A DNA stretch of 64,000 nt, taken from Thysanoteuthis rhombus (taxonomy: Eukaryota > Mollusca > Cephalopoda > Oegopsida > Thysanoteuthidae). Location: positions 58,752,613 through 58,816,612 of the forward strand of contig OY735207.1 of assembly GCA_963457665.1 (NCBI GenBank), given 5' to 3'. A program made the translations under genes and the position numbers. A model generated the notes under the pieces. That model was given only the letters and a program-made list of their open reading frames with translations, was not told where the DNA came from and searched no databases. Positions 43,626-55,210 of this stretch are shown piece after piece (the first letter of the stretch is position 1; each line of letters starts with the position of its first letter).

Positions 43626-44535
43626 ACCTTGACCAATTTAAAGGTTTATCTTGCATATACCTTTTCGAGCATTCCCATATCTCTCATATCCTTATTAACT
43701 GAGTTTAAGCCAATGAATAGATAATGGATGTATTTCATGGATGCAAATCATCAAGATTTTCATCTAGTAAATTATGTAGATACTATTTTACTATTTTATT
43801 ATGATTGTTTTTCTCCTGCTGATCCATTGCCTTCAATTTTTCATGCCTCTGCTTTGGTTTTCATAACATTTCGTATTCCAATAAGACGTGACTTATAGAA
43901 GAATAACAAACACGGAAAGTTAGTCGTCATTGATGAAATCTGCATAGTAGTTTGTGAGATTTTTGTAAGAATCAATAAGCAACTGATTCAAACTGATCAT
44001 TGTATGTTGGTGACTTTACCGTCATTTTTCGATGGAGAACATACCTCTGACAATACATATTATTGAGTCAAAAATTGAATTTACAAATAAAGTTTAACAG
44101 CCGTTCAAGATAAGCAGAATTCAAAAAAATTAGCATCGGTTAATTGGAAGTGGGTACGCCGATACGTGCCTCTGGATAATTATTTCACTCCACTAAATCA
44201 TATTTTGTTACAAAGCCACAATTATGATGAGTTGCCTTTGTAAGTGTAAATTCCGTTTGAAAATGTTGTGCCAGACCGGTGACGACGAAAAAACAGAGTG
44301 GAAATGCCGGAGACGGAATTGAAATTTGAAAATAAGAGTATTTTCTAAATTGAAACCTCCACTCAAGATTTGAAGTGATTTTTCAGAAAAAAAAAACAAG
44401 AAAAAAGACAATTTTGCTACTCATGGCAGCGAACATGTTCGTGCAGAATCTAAAATTTCTGAATGGTTAGGGCTTGGCTAAGTCCTCATACATAGGTACA
44501 CAGATAAATACATACATATTATTGGCATACAAATA
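43626..44535. other. AT-rich sequence, nothing recognised
   Basis: No feature identified. Confidence 0.4.
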
Positions 44536-44539
44536 ACTT

Positions 44540-45215
44540 AAACTAAGCAAGAGTGTTCAAACTGGTTTGTTGTGTGAAGAATAGATTTATAGCAATAAAA
44601 AAAAGCAATGACATGCATAACTATTGAGATGTAAGAGAAAAATTGTTTCTCTCACCTTTCTGGCGGCCAACATGTTTTAGCAACATGTAATTTCATTTGA
44701 AACATTTCTTATTGCAAGGGAAAAAGGGTGAAAAGGAATTCAAGTTGCGTATTTGAAGAGTAGAGAGATAAGGAGAGGAAGGAAAGTTAGTAAGAGGGTA
44801 GGAAAAGACGGGAAGCAGGTAGTTCACAAAGGGGGTATGAAGATTTTTGCATATGAACCCATGTGAGTATAACAACTGCATGAAATCATAGACAGGCAAT
44901 GAATATTGGAAGGGATAAGGGAGCTGATAAGCAGATTGCGGAGAAAAATACATGAGATAACATCTAGGTTTAATTTTGGTTTAGGTGTCAAAAACCGAGA
45001 GAGTATTCCCTGGGTACAGCTGGTGTATATGAAAGTTAGAAGCTATGAATACTCTAAACCCAGCAAAAGTGTTCAAACCGATCTGTTCTGAACTGTGGTG
45101 TTTAATAGCATCAATATCGATAAAACTTAAATGCATAAAAGATGAGATACATGTGAGAAGGTTTTCTTTTCAACTACCGATGTCTTTTGGCAACATGTCG
45201 TTAGTGATGAACGAA
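44540..45215. repeat. two diverged direct copies about 510 bp apart
   Basis: 44541-44690 (TAAGCAAGAGTGTTCAAACTGG, TTTATAGCAATAAA, CCTTTCTGGCGGCCAACATG, TAGCAACATG) resembles 45058-45210 (CCAGCAAAAGTGTTCAAACCG, TTTAATAGCATCAAT, TTTTCTTTTCAACTACC, TGGCAACATG). No coding motif. Confidence 0.5.
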
Positions 45216-45499
45216 TAAGTATGTTTAAATCACCCTCCAAACTAAGATACAACAAAGATGATACGCACATGATTGGAGTTATGTAACAATAAAAAGTATT
45301 CTTACGGGTAATTTTCTTTTTAAATCATGAATTAGGTGAAAATTTGAATATCGTATTTTTCATCTTCATAGAGTCTTATGATGCACTCGTATAACTCACT
45401 TAACCCGATATTTATGTCAATATGCAACATTGCATCATCGAGCTTCGTTTTCAAAGCATCATATTATTCTTAAAGGAAGTATCTTGAACTTGTCCCACT
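45216..45499. other. AT-rich sequence upstream of the Tc1 remnant
   Basis: Could include the left end of the transposon. No terminal inverted repeat was identified. Confidence 0.3.
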
Positions 45500-46095
45500 A
45501 TGGCAAAGAGAAAGAAGTTCAGTATCGATTTGAGACAAATGATTTTCAATAAGAACAAGCTGGGAGATTATATCCAACGGTGTGTCGCTTCGTTGACAGT
45601 AAAGTCTAAAGCAAAATAGAAATAATATGGTGACGTGAAAAACTGTTATTTGGTCTTCCTCCTAAAGTCTCACCAAAACTCATGCATAAGAGTGTGAAGG
45701 AAGACAGTAAAGGTCCACGAATGACACGGGAAGATATGAAGAATGCAATTCCGTTATTAGAGCATGGAAGGGGTTTCTTTATGCCAAAGAGTTGATCTGG
45801 TGCAAGAGATGTTGGTCAATTGGTATGGATCGAAATGGCCACAAAAACAGAAAAAAATATGTGATGCTTTCAAAGATGATCTGAAAGGTTTGGCACAATA
45901 TATCCATATGAAAAGGAATTGGATACCACAAGACAATGATTCAAAGCATAAATCAAAGCTGGTAACTCAGTTCATGGAGAAGAAAGATCAATGTTCTTCC
46001 GTAAGTTTGACTTCAAATGATCTAAATCCAATTGGAAAGTATGAGTATAAAGGAAACAAATCCCAAGAAAGAAAAATTGAGTAAAACTTGCACTG
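45500..46095 (+). pseudogene. Tc1/mariner transposase pseudogene
   Basis: ATG at 45500 opens MAKRKKFSIDLRQMIFNKNK, the start of a Tc1-type paired-like DNA-binding domain, with a stop at 45617. Downstream come PPKVSPKLMHKSVKEDSK and GPRMTREDMKNAI (HTH2 and linker region). Last is WIPQDNDSKHKSKLVTQF followed by SNDLNPIG (ORF 45764-46084). QDND carries the second catalytic Asp. The catalytic Glu of DLNPIE is replaced by Gly, 33 residues later, close to the DD34E spacing. Internal deletion, frameshifts and the lost Glu make it inactive. Length is about 190 codons against about 340 for a full Tc1 transposase. Confidence 0.8.
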
Positions 46096-46600
46096 AAACT
46101 TGCCAAATGTATTTTGGTAACTATTCTAACCCCTTCGCAAAATTAACACAACGAAAAGGATCGACGATATTCATCTTCAATTGTTCGAGACATTACATTC
46201 AAATATTCAGTCAGTCTAGAATGATTTATATCGAGTGTAAATACTTTTTTGATCGAATATTTTTTTCTCAAATACCATTACATAACTACGTCAGTGTTAA
46301 ACGTATTTACTCAATATTTGTATGATTGTCCATGATGTATTCTTGAACTTAATAGAACCCTTATGATAAAGGTTATGATTCTTTCACACCGTACGAATAC
46401 TTATTGCCCCCGTTGTACAGCCTTAATCATTCGCATTAAAAACTTAGAATTTTGCACACACTCCCTTTAATTATTTTGGCCTTTGGACATTTGGCTCAGT
46501 GTATGGAATTGTAGCATTCTTCTATTCATGTATAGGTCATTTGTACAGTCGTAACCGTTCATGTTAGGAACTTTGCACACGCACACCCCCCGTTTTCCAT
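46096..46600. other. AT-rich sequence, nothing recognised
   Basis: May contain the right end of the Tc1 element. No repeat recognised. Confidence 0.3.
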
Positions 46601-46604
46601 ACAT

Positions 46605-46780
46605 CAATGAGTCACGTTTACAGACTGTACCAATGGAGTTAAGTGGAGTTTGACCTTTAACTCTTGGAAAGTCAGAAATGGTGTAAAAGTTTGGGAAATA
46701 TTTCGATACAATGCTTCACTTAATCAGAATTTATTGTTAGAGTCTAATAATTTGACGAAAAATCGTTTTTATTAACTATC
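46605..46780 (+). repeat. possible partial family C copy
   Basis: CACGTTTACAGACTGTACCAATGGAGTTAAGTGG resembles the CACGCTTACAGGTC...ATGGAGTTAGATGG segment of family C. The 3' landmarks are missing. Confidence 0.35.
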
Positions 46781-47775
46781 AATCGACGGAATCCTAATAT
46801 GAGTTATGATATGGTGTTTCATATACTGGACAATAGAAACATGATACAAAGAATAAAAAATTATCACTTTATTTTTCAATTATTTCATTCTATTCGTTAT
46901 TGTCAAAATACCGGAATTTATTTTGGCATTTCTATGACCAGGAGGGGAATGGGTTCCCCTTGATTTTCGGCTGACTTTTGGGGCCTTTCTTATATACAAT
47001 TGACGAGTTTTTTTTTAGGCTGGTAATAGGAACTTGATCAATATCATGATTGATCCTAGAGCTACCTTTCAGCAAATTCATGCTGAATAACAGGGAGGGG
47101 GTCATTATGCAAATGAGATCAATGAGCAAGCTCTAAGCCATAGAGAACTATCATCCATACATCTCCATTATATTTCCGTCATATTAAAACACAAAAAAAA
47201 AATGCAGCACTTTGATACGATTAAGTTTTGTAATAACGGACACTAGCCATTTTTGTCTTTTAAGCAGACGGTTGCCCACCGCACAGTTAGTAGAAACGAC
47301 TTAATTTATTCTATTTAACACAATTGATTCGTTATTTCACAACTATCTGTGATACTTATTGACAATCATTACTCGACTTATATAACTATACATTTATCAT
47401 TATATATCCATGACATATTTTGGTTCATTTCCTATTTTGACTGATTCTATTCTAAATGTATCTAAATACGAATACAATTTTTATTCATGGATGTTTTCAT
47501 TACTATATTGACCAGTCATGTGTACCTGTAAAAATAATTAGGGTCAATCAGGTCAATTGTAACACAATCAGATTGTTCCAGTTGGTAAGGTTGGTTAGAT
47601 TTCGTCAGTGATTGGTTTGGATTTTTCTCAACACGAATGAATTTGAAATATGTTAGCCGGAACAATTGGAATTCGCCGGGATACTTATCATGCAACCGCA
47701 TGTATAGATTTATAAATATACGAATGAGGCTTGAAGCAATTCATATTGATGAATTCTAGCGAATAGATATAAACA
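46781..47775. other. AT-rich sequence, nothing recognised
   Basis: No feature identified. Confidence 0.4.
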
Positions 47776-47779
47776 GACT

Positions 47780-47945
47780 GGGATAGATAGATAGATAGAT
47801 AGATACGAAGAGACAGATAGATAGATAGGAAGAGACGGATAGATAGATGGATATGGATAGACGAATAGATAAATAGATATGAACAAACAGACAGACAGAT
47901 TGATAGATATGGACAGAGAGATAGATGTGAGACGATAGATGCTTT
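47780..47945. repeat. interrupted (GATA)n region
   Basis: GATA blocks alternate with GAAGAGACAGATA, GGATAGACGAATA and GAACAAACAGACAGA spacers. Confidence 0.85.
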
Positions 47946-48164
47946 CTATAGTGACTTGTTGAAGCTATGATCATTTAACTGTCGGAAGGAATCATAAATT
48001 AATTCTTATAATATAAAATAAAAGCCATCCATATGTTCTTAATTTGAAATGCCAACACATCTGTTTGAGATGCAAATATTTTCCAGCGAAAAACAACGTT
48101 CTCTTAATCAATAATCGCCAAAGAAACAAATTCTTTATTGAACTATATCTTCTGCTTTGTTAGA

Positions 48165-48603
48165 AACCACCAACCAAAACTGCCAATGAAACCTTCAGTG
48201 CCAACGTACGTTTTCTTTCAGTTTTTGAGTAATTCTGGCTGGCTATCTATACATGTATATACAGCAAAGCAGGCTACAATAATGGAATTATAGGGTTGAG
48301 TATTAAAGATTCACCCTTTAACATGTTTAAAAAATAGTGGCTCGATTTTCTTTTATTCCTCTCCAAAGTTTTGTTTTTACTAAGTGTGGTTACAGTATAC
48401 AATTTAAGATTATGCTGAATATATCTCTTATTTTGTGTCCGGTAGCGTCCACACATATCTTGAAAATTACTTAGTGATCACTCCCAAATAAAAGACGTAG
48501 AAAAGAAATTCCCCCAGTTTCTTGATAGATCACCCCAAACACAGCATGCTACCAAAAGACACTTGTCACATGATGGTTTCTATTGAGTGATTAAGCGGAC
48601 CTG
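48165..48603 (+). repeat. dispersed repeat family C, copy 5
   Basis: TTGTTAGAAACCACCAACCA, CTGCCAATGAAACCTTCAG, TTCAGTTTTTGAGTAATTCTGGCTGGCTAT, ATGGAATTATAGGGTTGAG, CTTAGTGATCACTCCC, ATCACCCCAAACACAGC, ATGCTACCAAAAGACACTTG, TCACATGATGGTTTCTATTG and AGCGGACCTGTC occur in family order. Confidence 0.75.
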
Positions 48604-50664
48604 TCTTTTTTCGATTTTCTGATTAGATTCTTTGATTAAATTAGTTGCTATTGACATTTTCAACAAGATAAAATCAACATTAATAAATAAGAACATAAAT
48701 CTTGAAGCAAGAAAAATAATCTTGAAATGCTCAGCAAGGACTACCTTATAATATAAACGCGGTTGTTGATAACAACACTTTGAAAAAACGTGTAGAATCA
48801 TTGCAGATGTATTCATATTGACAAAGAACGCCGGAACTGTCATGTATCAAGAAAACAACATACCAGCAAATGCTACACAACTTTCCTTACTATCCGACAG
48901 TACGAAAGGGCAAAGCGTCCCACCTCGATAACTCTCGATTTGAATATAGAGTCCCGTGACCAAGTCCTGGTGTTTGTTGCATGCGTCGGCTTAGTTATCG
49001 TTGCAAGTCAACGTCGAGACCAGAACTTTATTCCAACGATTTACCATGCACACCCTCTTTATCTCAAACCTAATCGCACAGCTTACAGTGTGCTCAATTA
49101 GTTGTTGTGTGCGCTGGGAAAATTTTCCTTCTTGTAAGTTTATCACACTTTTATCTCAGGGAATCGCACCCATGACCCTCTATGACAGTTTCCAAATAAA
49201 AGCCAAAATGGTATAGAGCGTAAGAACAATCACAATAACAGGATAGATTTGAGTGTTCCCAGGCACAAAATGACGATAAGTGTATTCTAGACTGAGTCGT
49301 CAGAGGCTAAGGTGGATGGCGGTACAGGAAACATGGAATGAGAGGGACGGAGCGTGCGCTGCCTCTATAATGCATATTACAAAACAAACACTCAATTTTT
49401 TTTTTTGCTTTAGGTCTTTTGTTAATCAAAGAATTGGCGTAAAGTGAAATTTTGTGTCGCAGAAAAAGATTTTTAATTAGTATAAATTGCTACACGTAAA
49501 TCTATTAGTTTATTTGAAAATAATATTTATTATACTTAATGATAAATTGTCTTCGTGATGAACGAATAAATTTAGGATGACAATTTTTTTCTAACAGTGT
49601 TATTTTCATAGTTGGTCAAGAGGAACACTTCTCTCTGACTCTGACTTCAATTTAGAGTAAAAATTGGGTTCGCTGAACGTCATCTGGGCTTTTTGTTTCT
49701 TTTGTAAATCAGAAAAGTGATTTAAAGCAAATTTTCATTGCGTATGTATCAGGTGGAAACACGTCTTCGGAATTGCAATATAGAGTGCTTGCCTATAGAA
49801 TATGCTAAACTATAATCTCTCCATTATTATTGATTTTTTGCTATTATTTTCTTTCATTTTAATTTCTTAATTGCTTTTTCATAGCAACATTTCCCGGATC
49901 AGGTTGAGTGAGTTTGTAATTTGAAAAAGCTGCTGATAAATAAAGATAAAGGCGAATGATAATCAAAACAAGAACCATAAAACAACAATTCGTCCAACAT
50001 TCGGGGGAGCAGTATCGGGAGGAGTTGGAAGAATAGCAAGTAATCTTTGTATGGGTCATTTGATTGTCATACTTGTATTATGCTGCGATAGGAAAGATTC
50101 TACAAGTGTTATTTTCAATAGAAATCATGAACGGCCATTTTTAGTGTTTTGAGGGTAATTTTTTTTCTTTTTTTTTTTTTACTTTTTTAAATGCAAGAAT
50201 TGAGAACCCGATCATTTTGTTATGAGTAGCTGGTAAAAAAGATTGATCAGAGTGGATTTCTTCCAGTGACTTCACACCTTTTAAAGACATCACATCATTT
50301 AATGACACCACAACTCTTCCTTCTACTCTATTTCTGCTGTTTAATGTAATTGGAATAGACCGACCAAACGACTTGAAAGGGTCCAATATAGGTGGGTGGA
50401 GACATGTAAAAATTGATAATAACTTGCTATCACTGGTAATAATTGAACAATTGTAGTGACCTCTTCAAGGCATAAGCTTGGGCAAAGCGCATGGATATCC
50501 AGAGGTCCTTTGTCGACAGAATCACTACGATGTAGTCCAAAGAGGAGCGTAATGCGTTTTAGTAACAGCTGGGCTGTAAGAGCTGAGGGGAGAACTGGTG
50601 GCATCCAACCATATTGAAGTTGCTCTACTCAGACGAGCTTCCACAAGGCTAAAGAGTCCAGAAT
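48604..50664. other. mixed AT-rich sequence, no gene recognised
   Basis: Short frames (48580-48843 minus, 49001-49216 plus, 50341-50604 minus) carry no known motif. GGGAATCGCACCCATGACC at 49159 looks like a minus-strand tRNA-type box B but has no convincing box A. T homopolymer near 50160-50185. Confidence 0.3.
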
Positions 50665-50689
50665 ATCTATCTATCTACCCATCTATCTA

Positions 50690-50776
<87 letters not shown>
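50665..50776. repeat. (CTAT)n(AT)n(AG)n compound microsatellite
   Basis: CTAT at 50665-50692, AT at 50692-50726, AG at 50727-50776 with one AAAG interruption. Confidence 0.95.
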
Positions 50777-51188
50777 TTGAACACAATGATAGATATATAT
50801 GATCAGAATTAGATAGATAGACAGATATTACTAGACAAATGTTGATTTTTTAGGATGGTACGCACCCACTATTTGAGATATTAGCATGGTAGTTGATATA
50901 ATCTTTGTACATCAACCTACATTTCTGCCTTGTGTTTTAATGAGCTATTTTTTATAACACTAAAGGTGATTTTCAAGTCAGGTAACCATATTCATCTCGA
51001 TGGATTAATGCAACTGGATTTTGGCTTTCTGTTTACCTCAGATTTTTTCTGAGGATCTATATTTTTTTTCCAAGGAGATTTTTATCCACTTGTTACATTA
51101 GCAAAATACAATATCTGTCCACATCAAAGTTAGATGCAAATATTAGTCAATATGAGGAAAAACAAGTTTTCTACACTGATTTACCCTA
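50777..51188. other. AT-rich sequence with a foldback-like fragment
   Basis: CTACATTTCTGCCTTGTGTTTTAATGAGCT at 50919-50948 weakly resembles the foldback element arms at 29.5 kb. Otherwise nothing. Confidence 0.3.
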
Positions 51189-51189
51189 C

Positions 51190-51440
51190 TCGACCTTACA
51201 TGGAGAAATCACAACACAGTAAAGGGAAAACAGGGGTCCAAGACATCATAGATTTCAATTAGAAAATTCGAATGGCGACAGGCTAGTCATGTTCCAAGTT
51301 GCATGTGGACAACCGATGGACATCATAACCTACAACGCGGGCCCCCAGAGATCGATCACGTGCAAAACCGAAACCAGCAGAAAAGACAAAGAGACAACTC
51401 TTTGTCAATCATGATAGAGGGGTCTGGCAAATCCTGGGGA
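51190..51440 (+). pseudogene. LINE family A (RTE-like) fragment, copy A8
   Basis: GTCCAAGACATCATAGATTTC, AAAATTCGAATGGCGACAGGC, GACAACCGATGGACATCATA and CCCCCAGAGATCGATCACG correspond to the EDIIxxIRKLKW, WAGHV, DNRWTSxL and PRDH stretches of family A. GTCTGGCAAATCCTGGGGAAAGTG (VWQILGKV) then runs directly into (AT)n. The copy is truncated before the GAT tail. Confidence 0.65.
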
Positions 51441-51443
51441 AAG

Positions 51444-51446
<3 letters not shown>

Positions 51447-51511
<65 letters not shown>

Positions 51512-51560
51512 TAATGAGAGATAGATAGATAGATAGATAGATAGATAGGTAGATAGATAT
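51447..51560. repeat. (AT)n(GATA)n microsatellite
   Basis: About 28 AT units, a short break, then eight GATA units. It replaces the 3' end of LINE copy A8. Confidence 0.95.
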
Positions 51561-52350
51561 AAGAACAAATTAAATAGATAAATAGATACAAGCAGATTCA
51601 TACACGTATATGTCATTATAAACTTAATACGTATCATCAGTTCAAAAGCCATTAGTGAGTTCATATTAATAACAACTGACTCAGACGTATTCGTGAATAG
51701 AAAAGACAGAAGAATTCCATTTCGATAAGGAACTTTCTTGATAGGAAACCATTTTCCTGATCCCGAAATACATTACTTATTTCGTAAGAGAGCATTAGCC
51801 CTGGACCTTGCCAAGGGTCAATTCTTCGAATCTGTCTCTATGAAACGAGACGAAAATAGACTGGCGAAAAGCCCAACCAATATCTGCCGATGTTGGACAC
51901 AGAAACCTTTGATAAAATCTAATCTTATTTTAGAACTATTTTGCTTCGCTGAGGCGTGGGGATTAAACCAGGTTAAAAGGATTATTGTGAAGGATGTTAC
52001 GTTTCTACTTTGATAACCTAAAATATAATTATTTCTCTATTTTCTATGTATAAATAGATACATAGAGAGACATAGATATAGATATAGATGTATAGTTGTA
52101 TATACACTGACAAGCCGATAGTCGTAGGGGAGATGGGAACGTAATGGGGGATGTGGTAAAACAGAACGGTCGTTTCAGCCATCTTTTGACCATGGAAGAC
52201 CGACCTTTTTCTAAATTAAAATCAAGGATAGCCGGTTTATATCTGATAATGTCTGATAATTGTTATTCATCCTCGCTTCTTGGTTTGAAGTTTTTTTTGT
52301 TTTTTGGGTTTTTTTTTTTTTTTTGATGAGCTAGAAATGAACAGGATCAA
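51561..52350. other. AT-rich sequence, nothing recognised
   Basis: A 91-codon frame at 51738-52013 has no motif. Small GATA tract at 52050-52090 and T-rich run at 52292-52324. Confidence 0.35.
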
Positions 52351-52465
52351 ATAAATAGATAGATAGATAGATAGATATTATCATAATTAGATTGATATTA
52401 ACAGAATTAGATAGGTAGATAGATAAATAGAGAGATAGATAGGTAGAGAGATAGATAGATATGTC
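52350..52465. repeat. interrupted (GATA)n
   Basis: GATA blocks with ATTAGATTGATATTAACAGAATTAG spacers. Confidence 0.8.
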
Positions 52466-52752
52466 AAGAATTAGATCCTTCTAAGTCGATTATTCGAAAA
52501 GATTAGTTAACAATAATTAAGAAATTGTTTCAATCCATAAAACCTTCGGTCCCTCTGAGTTATTGGACAGTCTTGAGAACACACTCCGAATTTTAATTTT
52601 AAAGTTAAGATTTTATATGTTTTTTTCTCGTTCTTTTCACAATTTAGTTAAGCAAATGTGATTTAACCAATCAAATTGACTACGGAAGCTCAAAATGAAC
52701 AAAAAATATTCGTTTTCACCGGATGATATTCAAAGCAATAACAATATAATTT

Positions 52753-53082
52753 GTGCATCAGCATCTGGTTTTCTTTCATGAATTTTCACATGCTCGCTCA
52801 CTCGATGAAAAAAACACACAAAAGTTGTGCACCGTTTCAACATCGAATGAGTTTGTTGAACTTTACAATTTACAATCATTATATGACAAAATTAGTTATT
52901 TGTACGGTTTCATATCGGAATCTTTAACCCGAACTTCCGCTTTCAAATATTTCAATAACAGTCTCATGAAGAGATCTGTCCGAGAGAGCGTGCAAGACTG
53001 TCTGGCAATGTGCGCAAACTTGTCCATGTTTAATTTCGGTTTTATCATATGTTTGTGTGAGCTTTCAATACAGAAATACTAA
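52753..53082 (+). other. unsupported 109-codon open frame
   Basis: The longest open frame in the window that is neither repeat-encoded nor antisense to a recognised element. Mixed composition with a hydrophobic C-terminal stretch (FNFGFIICLCEL). No domain or signal peptide recognised, and no convincing splice sites or promoter. In an AT-rich 64-kb window a frame of this length can arise by chance. Confidence 0.15.
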
Positions 53083-53109
53083 CAGATTTCTCGTACGATG
53101 AACATCATT

Positions 53110-53155
53110 CTATATCTATCTATCTATCGATCTATCTATCTATCTATCTCTCACT

Positions 53156-53225
<70 letters not shown>
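53110..53225. repeat. (CTAT)n(AT)n microsatellite
   Basis: CTAT units at 53110-53150, short break, AT at 53158-53225. Confidence 0.95.
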
Positions 53226-53227
<2 letters not shown>

Positions 53228-53356
53228 ATCTACCTGAGGGCTGAAGTTGTGAAACAGATCAACTTTTTTATTTGGAAACTATGTAAATAGTTATACTTAG
53301 TCTTTTAACAGTTTTGATAACAGTTTTTTTCTTGTTAATCCGTCTCAATCTCCTTA

Positions 53357-53357
53357 T

Positions 53358-53447
<90 letters not shown>

Positions 53448-53477
53448 AAGAAGAAGGAGAGGAAGAAGAAGAAGAAG
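53357..53477 (+). repeat. (AAT)n then (AAG/GAG)n microsatellite
   Basis: About 28 AAT units at 53359-53443, then a GAAGAAG-rich block. Family B LINE sequence starts immediately to its right, the TAA-adjacent position expected of a Dong-type insertion. Confidence 0.95.
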
Positions 53478-54475
53478 ATCAATGGACTGGTAAACTAGGA
53501 AGCTTATGACAATGTGCACCTAAAAGATGATACAAAAAGACTACGTTGAGAGGAAAGACGGCGATAGAGGAATCATAGGTATAAAAGACTGTGTTGGAAG
53601 GGTCAAAACAGGACTAGAAGAGAATATGCAAGCAAACAATGAATTCATTATAAAGAGCGCCCGAAGTAGTGCAACGAACAACAAAAAAGTAGTGACCAAC
53701 GGAGCACATCATCAAACAAAGACAGTAAAATGGGAACAGAAAAAACTACACAGGGAATTCATAGGACTGATATAAAATGTCACAGACCAAATATCATGGA
53801 CAAAGTTACGTAAAGAAAAACTGAAGGGAGAAACCGAATCGCTCATCATAACTTCCTAGAACAAATGCATCAGTATAAACTGATGGAAGCCAACCTTTTT
53901 AATCGATGTAGACAGACCCCGAACAAACAGCAGAAGCTGCCTCGGTGGAGAAAAGGGGGAAACTGTAAACCACATAACCAGTGAATGTAGTTAACTAGCT
54001 CTGAACAAGTACAAAAGCAGACACGACAGGTTAGCAACAGTGATACACTGGGAACTGAATAAAAGACTGGAATTCGACGATGCTGACAAATGGTTTCTGC
54101 ACAAACCGGAGACCCCGCTGGGAAATAGAATCCACAAATCACTTTGGAACTTTGAAATCCAAATTGATCACCCCATCTAAGCGAGAAAACTTGATCTGGT
54201 AGTCGTGAACGGAGGAGGGAGGAGCTGCCAAATAAAAGATGAGGTGGTGCATACAGATCACGGAGTATAAATGAAAGAGAGTGAAAGGCAAGGGAAATAC
54301 CAGAACCTTGCAAAAGAACGGAATCCGCTGATTATGAAAGTCGGGATGGTAAGTACACTCGGAACCGTACTAAAGACACAAAGAACAAGGGTTGGGGGTA
54401 AAATGGTCATTTCCCAGGAAAAAGTGGTTTTCTTTTTCTATGATAGGATGGAAAGGTGGCGTCTTGCATTTATTT
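53478..54475 (+). pseudogene. LINE family B (R4/Dong-like) fragment, copy B3
   Basis: Starts with decayed sequence ending KDYVERKDGDRGIIGIKDCV, then KTGLEENMQANNEFIIKSAR (frame 53527-53775), the conserved region after the RT domain. A frameshifted CCHC-knuckle region follows at 53915-54000 with most cysteines lost, then YTGN/HWELNKRL and ALWNFEIQIDHPI. Last is RKLDLVVVNGGGRSCQIKD (54184-54240), the PD-motif of the restriction-like nuclease with Pro replaced by Leu, then MKESERQGKYQNLAKE and VGMVSTLGTV. Several stops. It lacks RT and 3' UTR. The 147-codon minus frame here is a shadow. Confidence 0.75.
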
Positions 54476-54484
54476 GATTGGTGT

Positions 54485-54486
<2 letters not shown>

Positions 54487-54540
<54 letters not shown>
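54487..54540. repeat. (AT)n microsatellite
   Basis: About 27 AT units, following copy B3. Confidence 0.95.
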
Positions 54541-54544
<4 letters not shown>

Positions 54545-55210
54545 AGGTGAAGGTTGGATGTTGTTTCAATTTGATCTCATTGGTTGATGGTGGGTGGGAC
54601 TTTTTAAAGGGGTGGTATAAGCGTGCCTTAAATGAACTCTTAACTGCCAGCCAATATCTTGTATGTTGGTGTTGTAATGTATTGTATATATGTGTGATTC
54701 TGTTTTAAAATCAATGCATTTAGAGGTTTTGCATTTTTTAAGTGACCATACCATTGCATCATTGTATTGCATTGAGATTTATTGGATATCTGCGTGTCGA
54801 GGAAACGTGAATATTTTTGATGAGATGGGCTTGGTGATTCTTAAAGTTGTAATTCTACATGCTTCTATGTTTGTCCAGGGCGTTTGTCCTTTTATCCAGT
54901 TTAGGGGCTCTGTTTGTATATTTGTTTTTTGAGAGGTTTTGATGTCTTTACGATGTAGATTTTGTTTCATATTTCCCCCTCTCACAGCCTTTCTCATCTA
55001 AGACAAGCCAAACACTGATACAGACAGAAAACAAACACCCTCTCACTCCACTTCTCATTAAATCGAGCCATCTCATTCCAAAGCAAATGTTACTCTCATC
55101 TGTACGGATACAAAAGCCTCCCATCCGTTCCCACTGAACAATTAAACACAGATATATTCTCATTTTTCTCTCCTGCATCAAAACATAAAAACAGCGAATT
55201 TTTTGTGAAC
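54541..55210. other. strand-asymmetric sequence, possible promoter-like start
   Basis: 54541-54950 is G+T rich on the plus strand and 54970-55190 is C+A rich, an unusual switch. The first part has CTCATTGGTTG (inverted CCAAT), GGTGGGTGGG and a GGTATAAGCG box in promoter order at 54573-54620. Frames of 68-80 codons occur on both strands without known motifs. Confidence 0.25.

Noticed and set aside
49150-49200. Possible minus-strand tRNA or SINE box B (GGTCATGGGTGCGATTCCC)
   Set aside because: No box A at the right spacing, no cloverleaf, and no second copy in the window.
53870-54313. 147-codon minus-strand open frame, the longest in the window
   Set aside because: It lies antisense to the LINE family B copy B3 and has Cys/Phe/Leu-rich composition typical of an antisense shadow.
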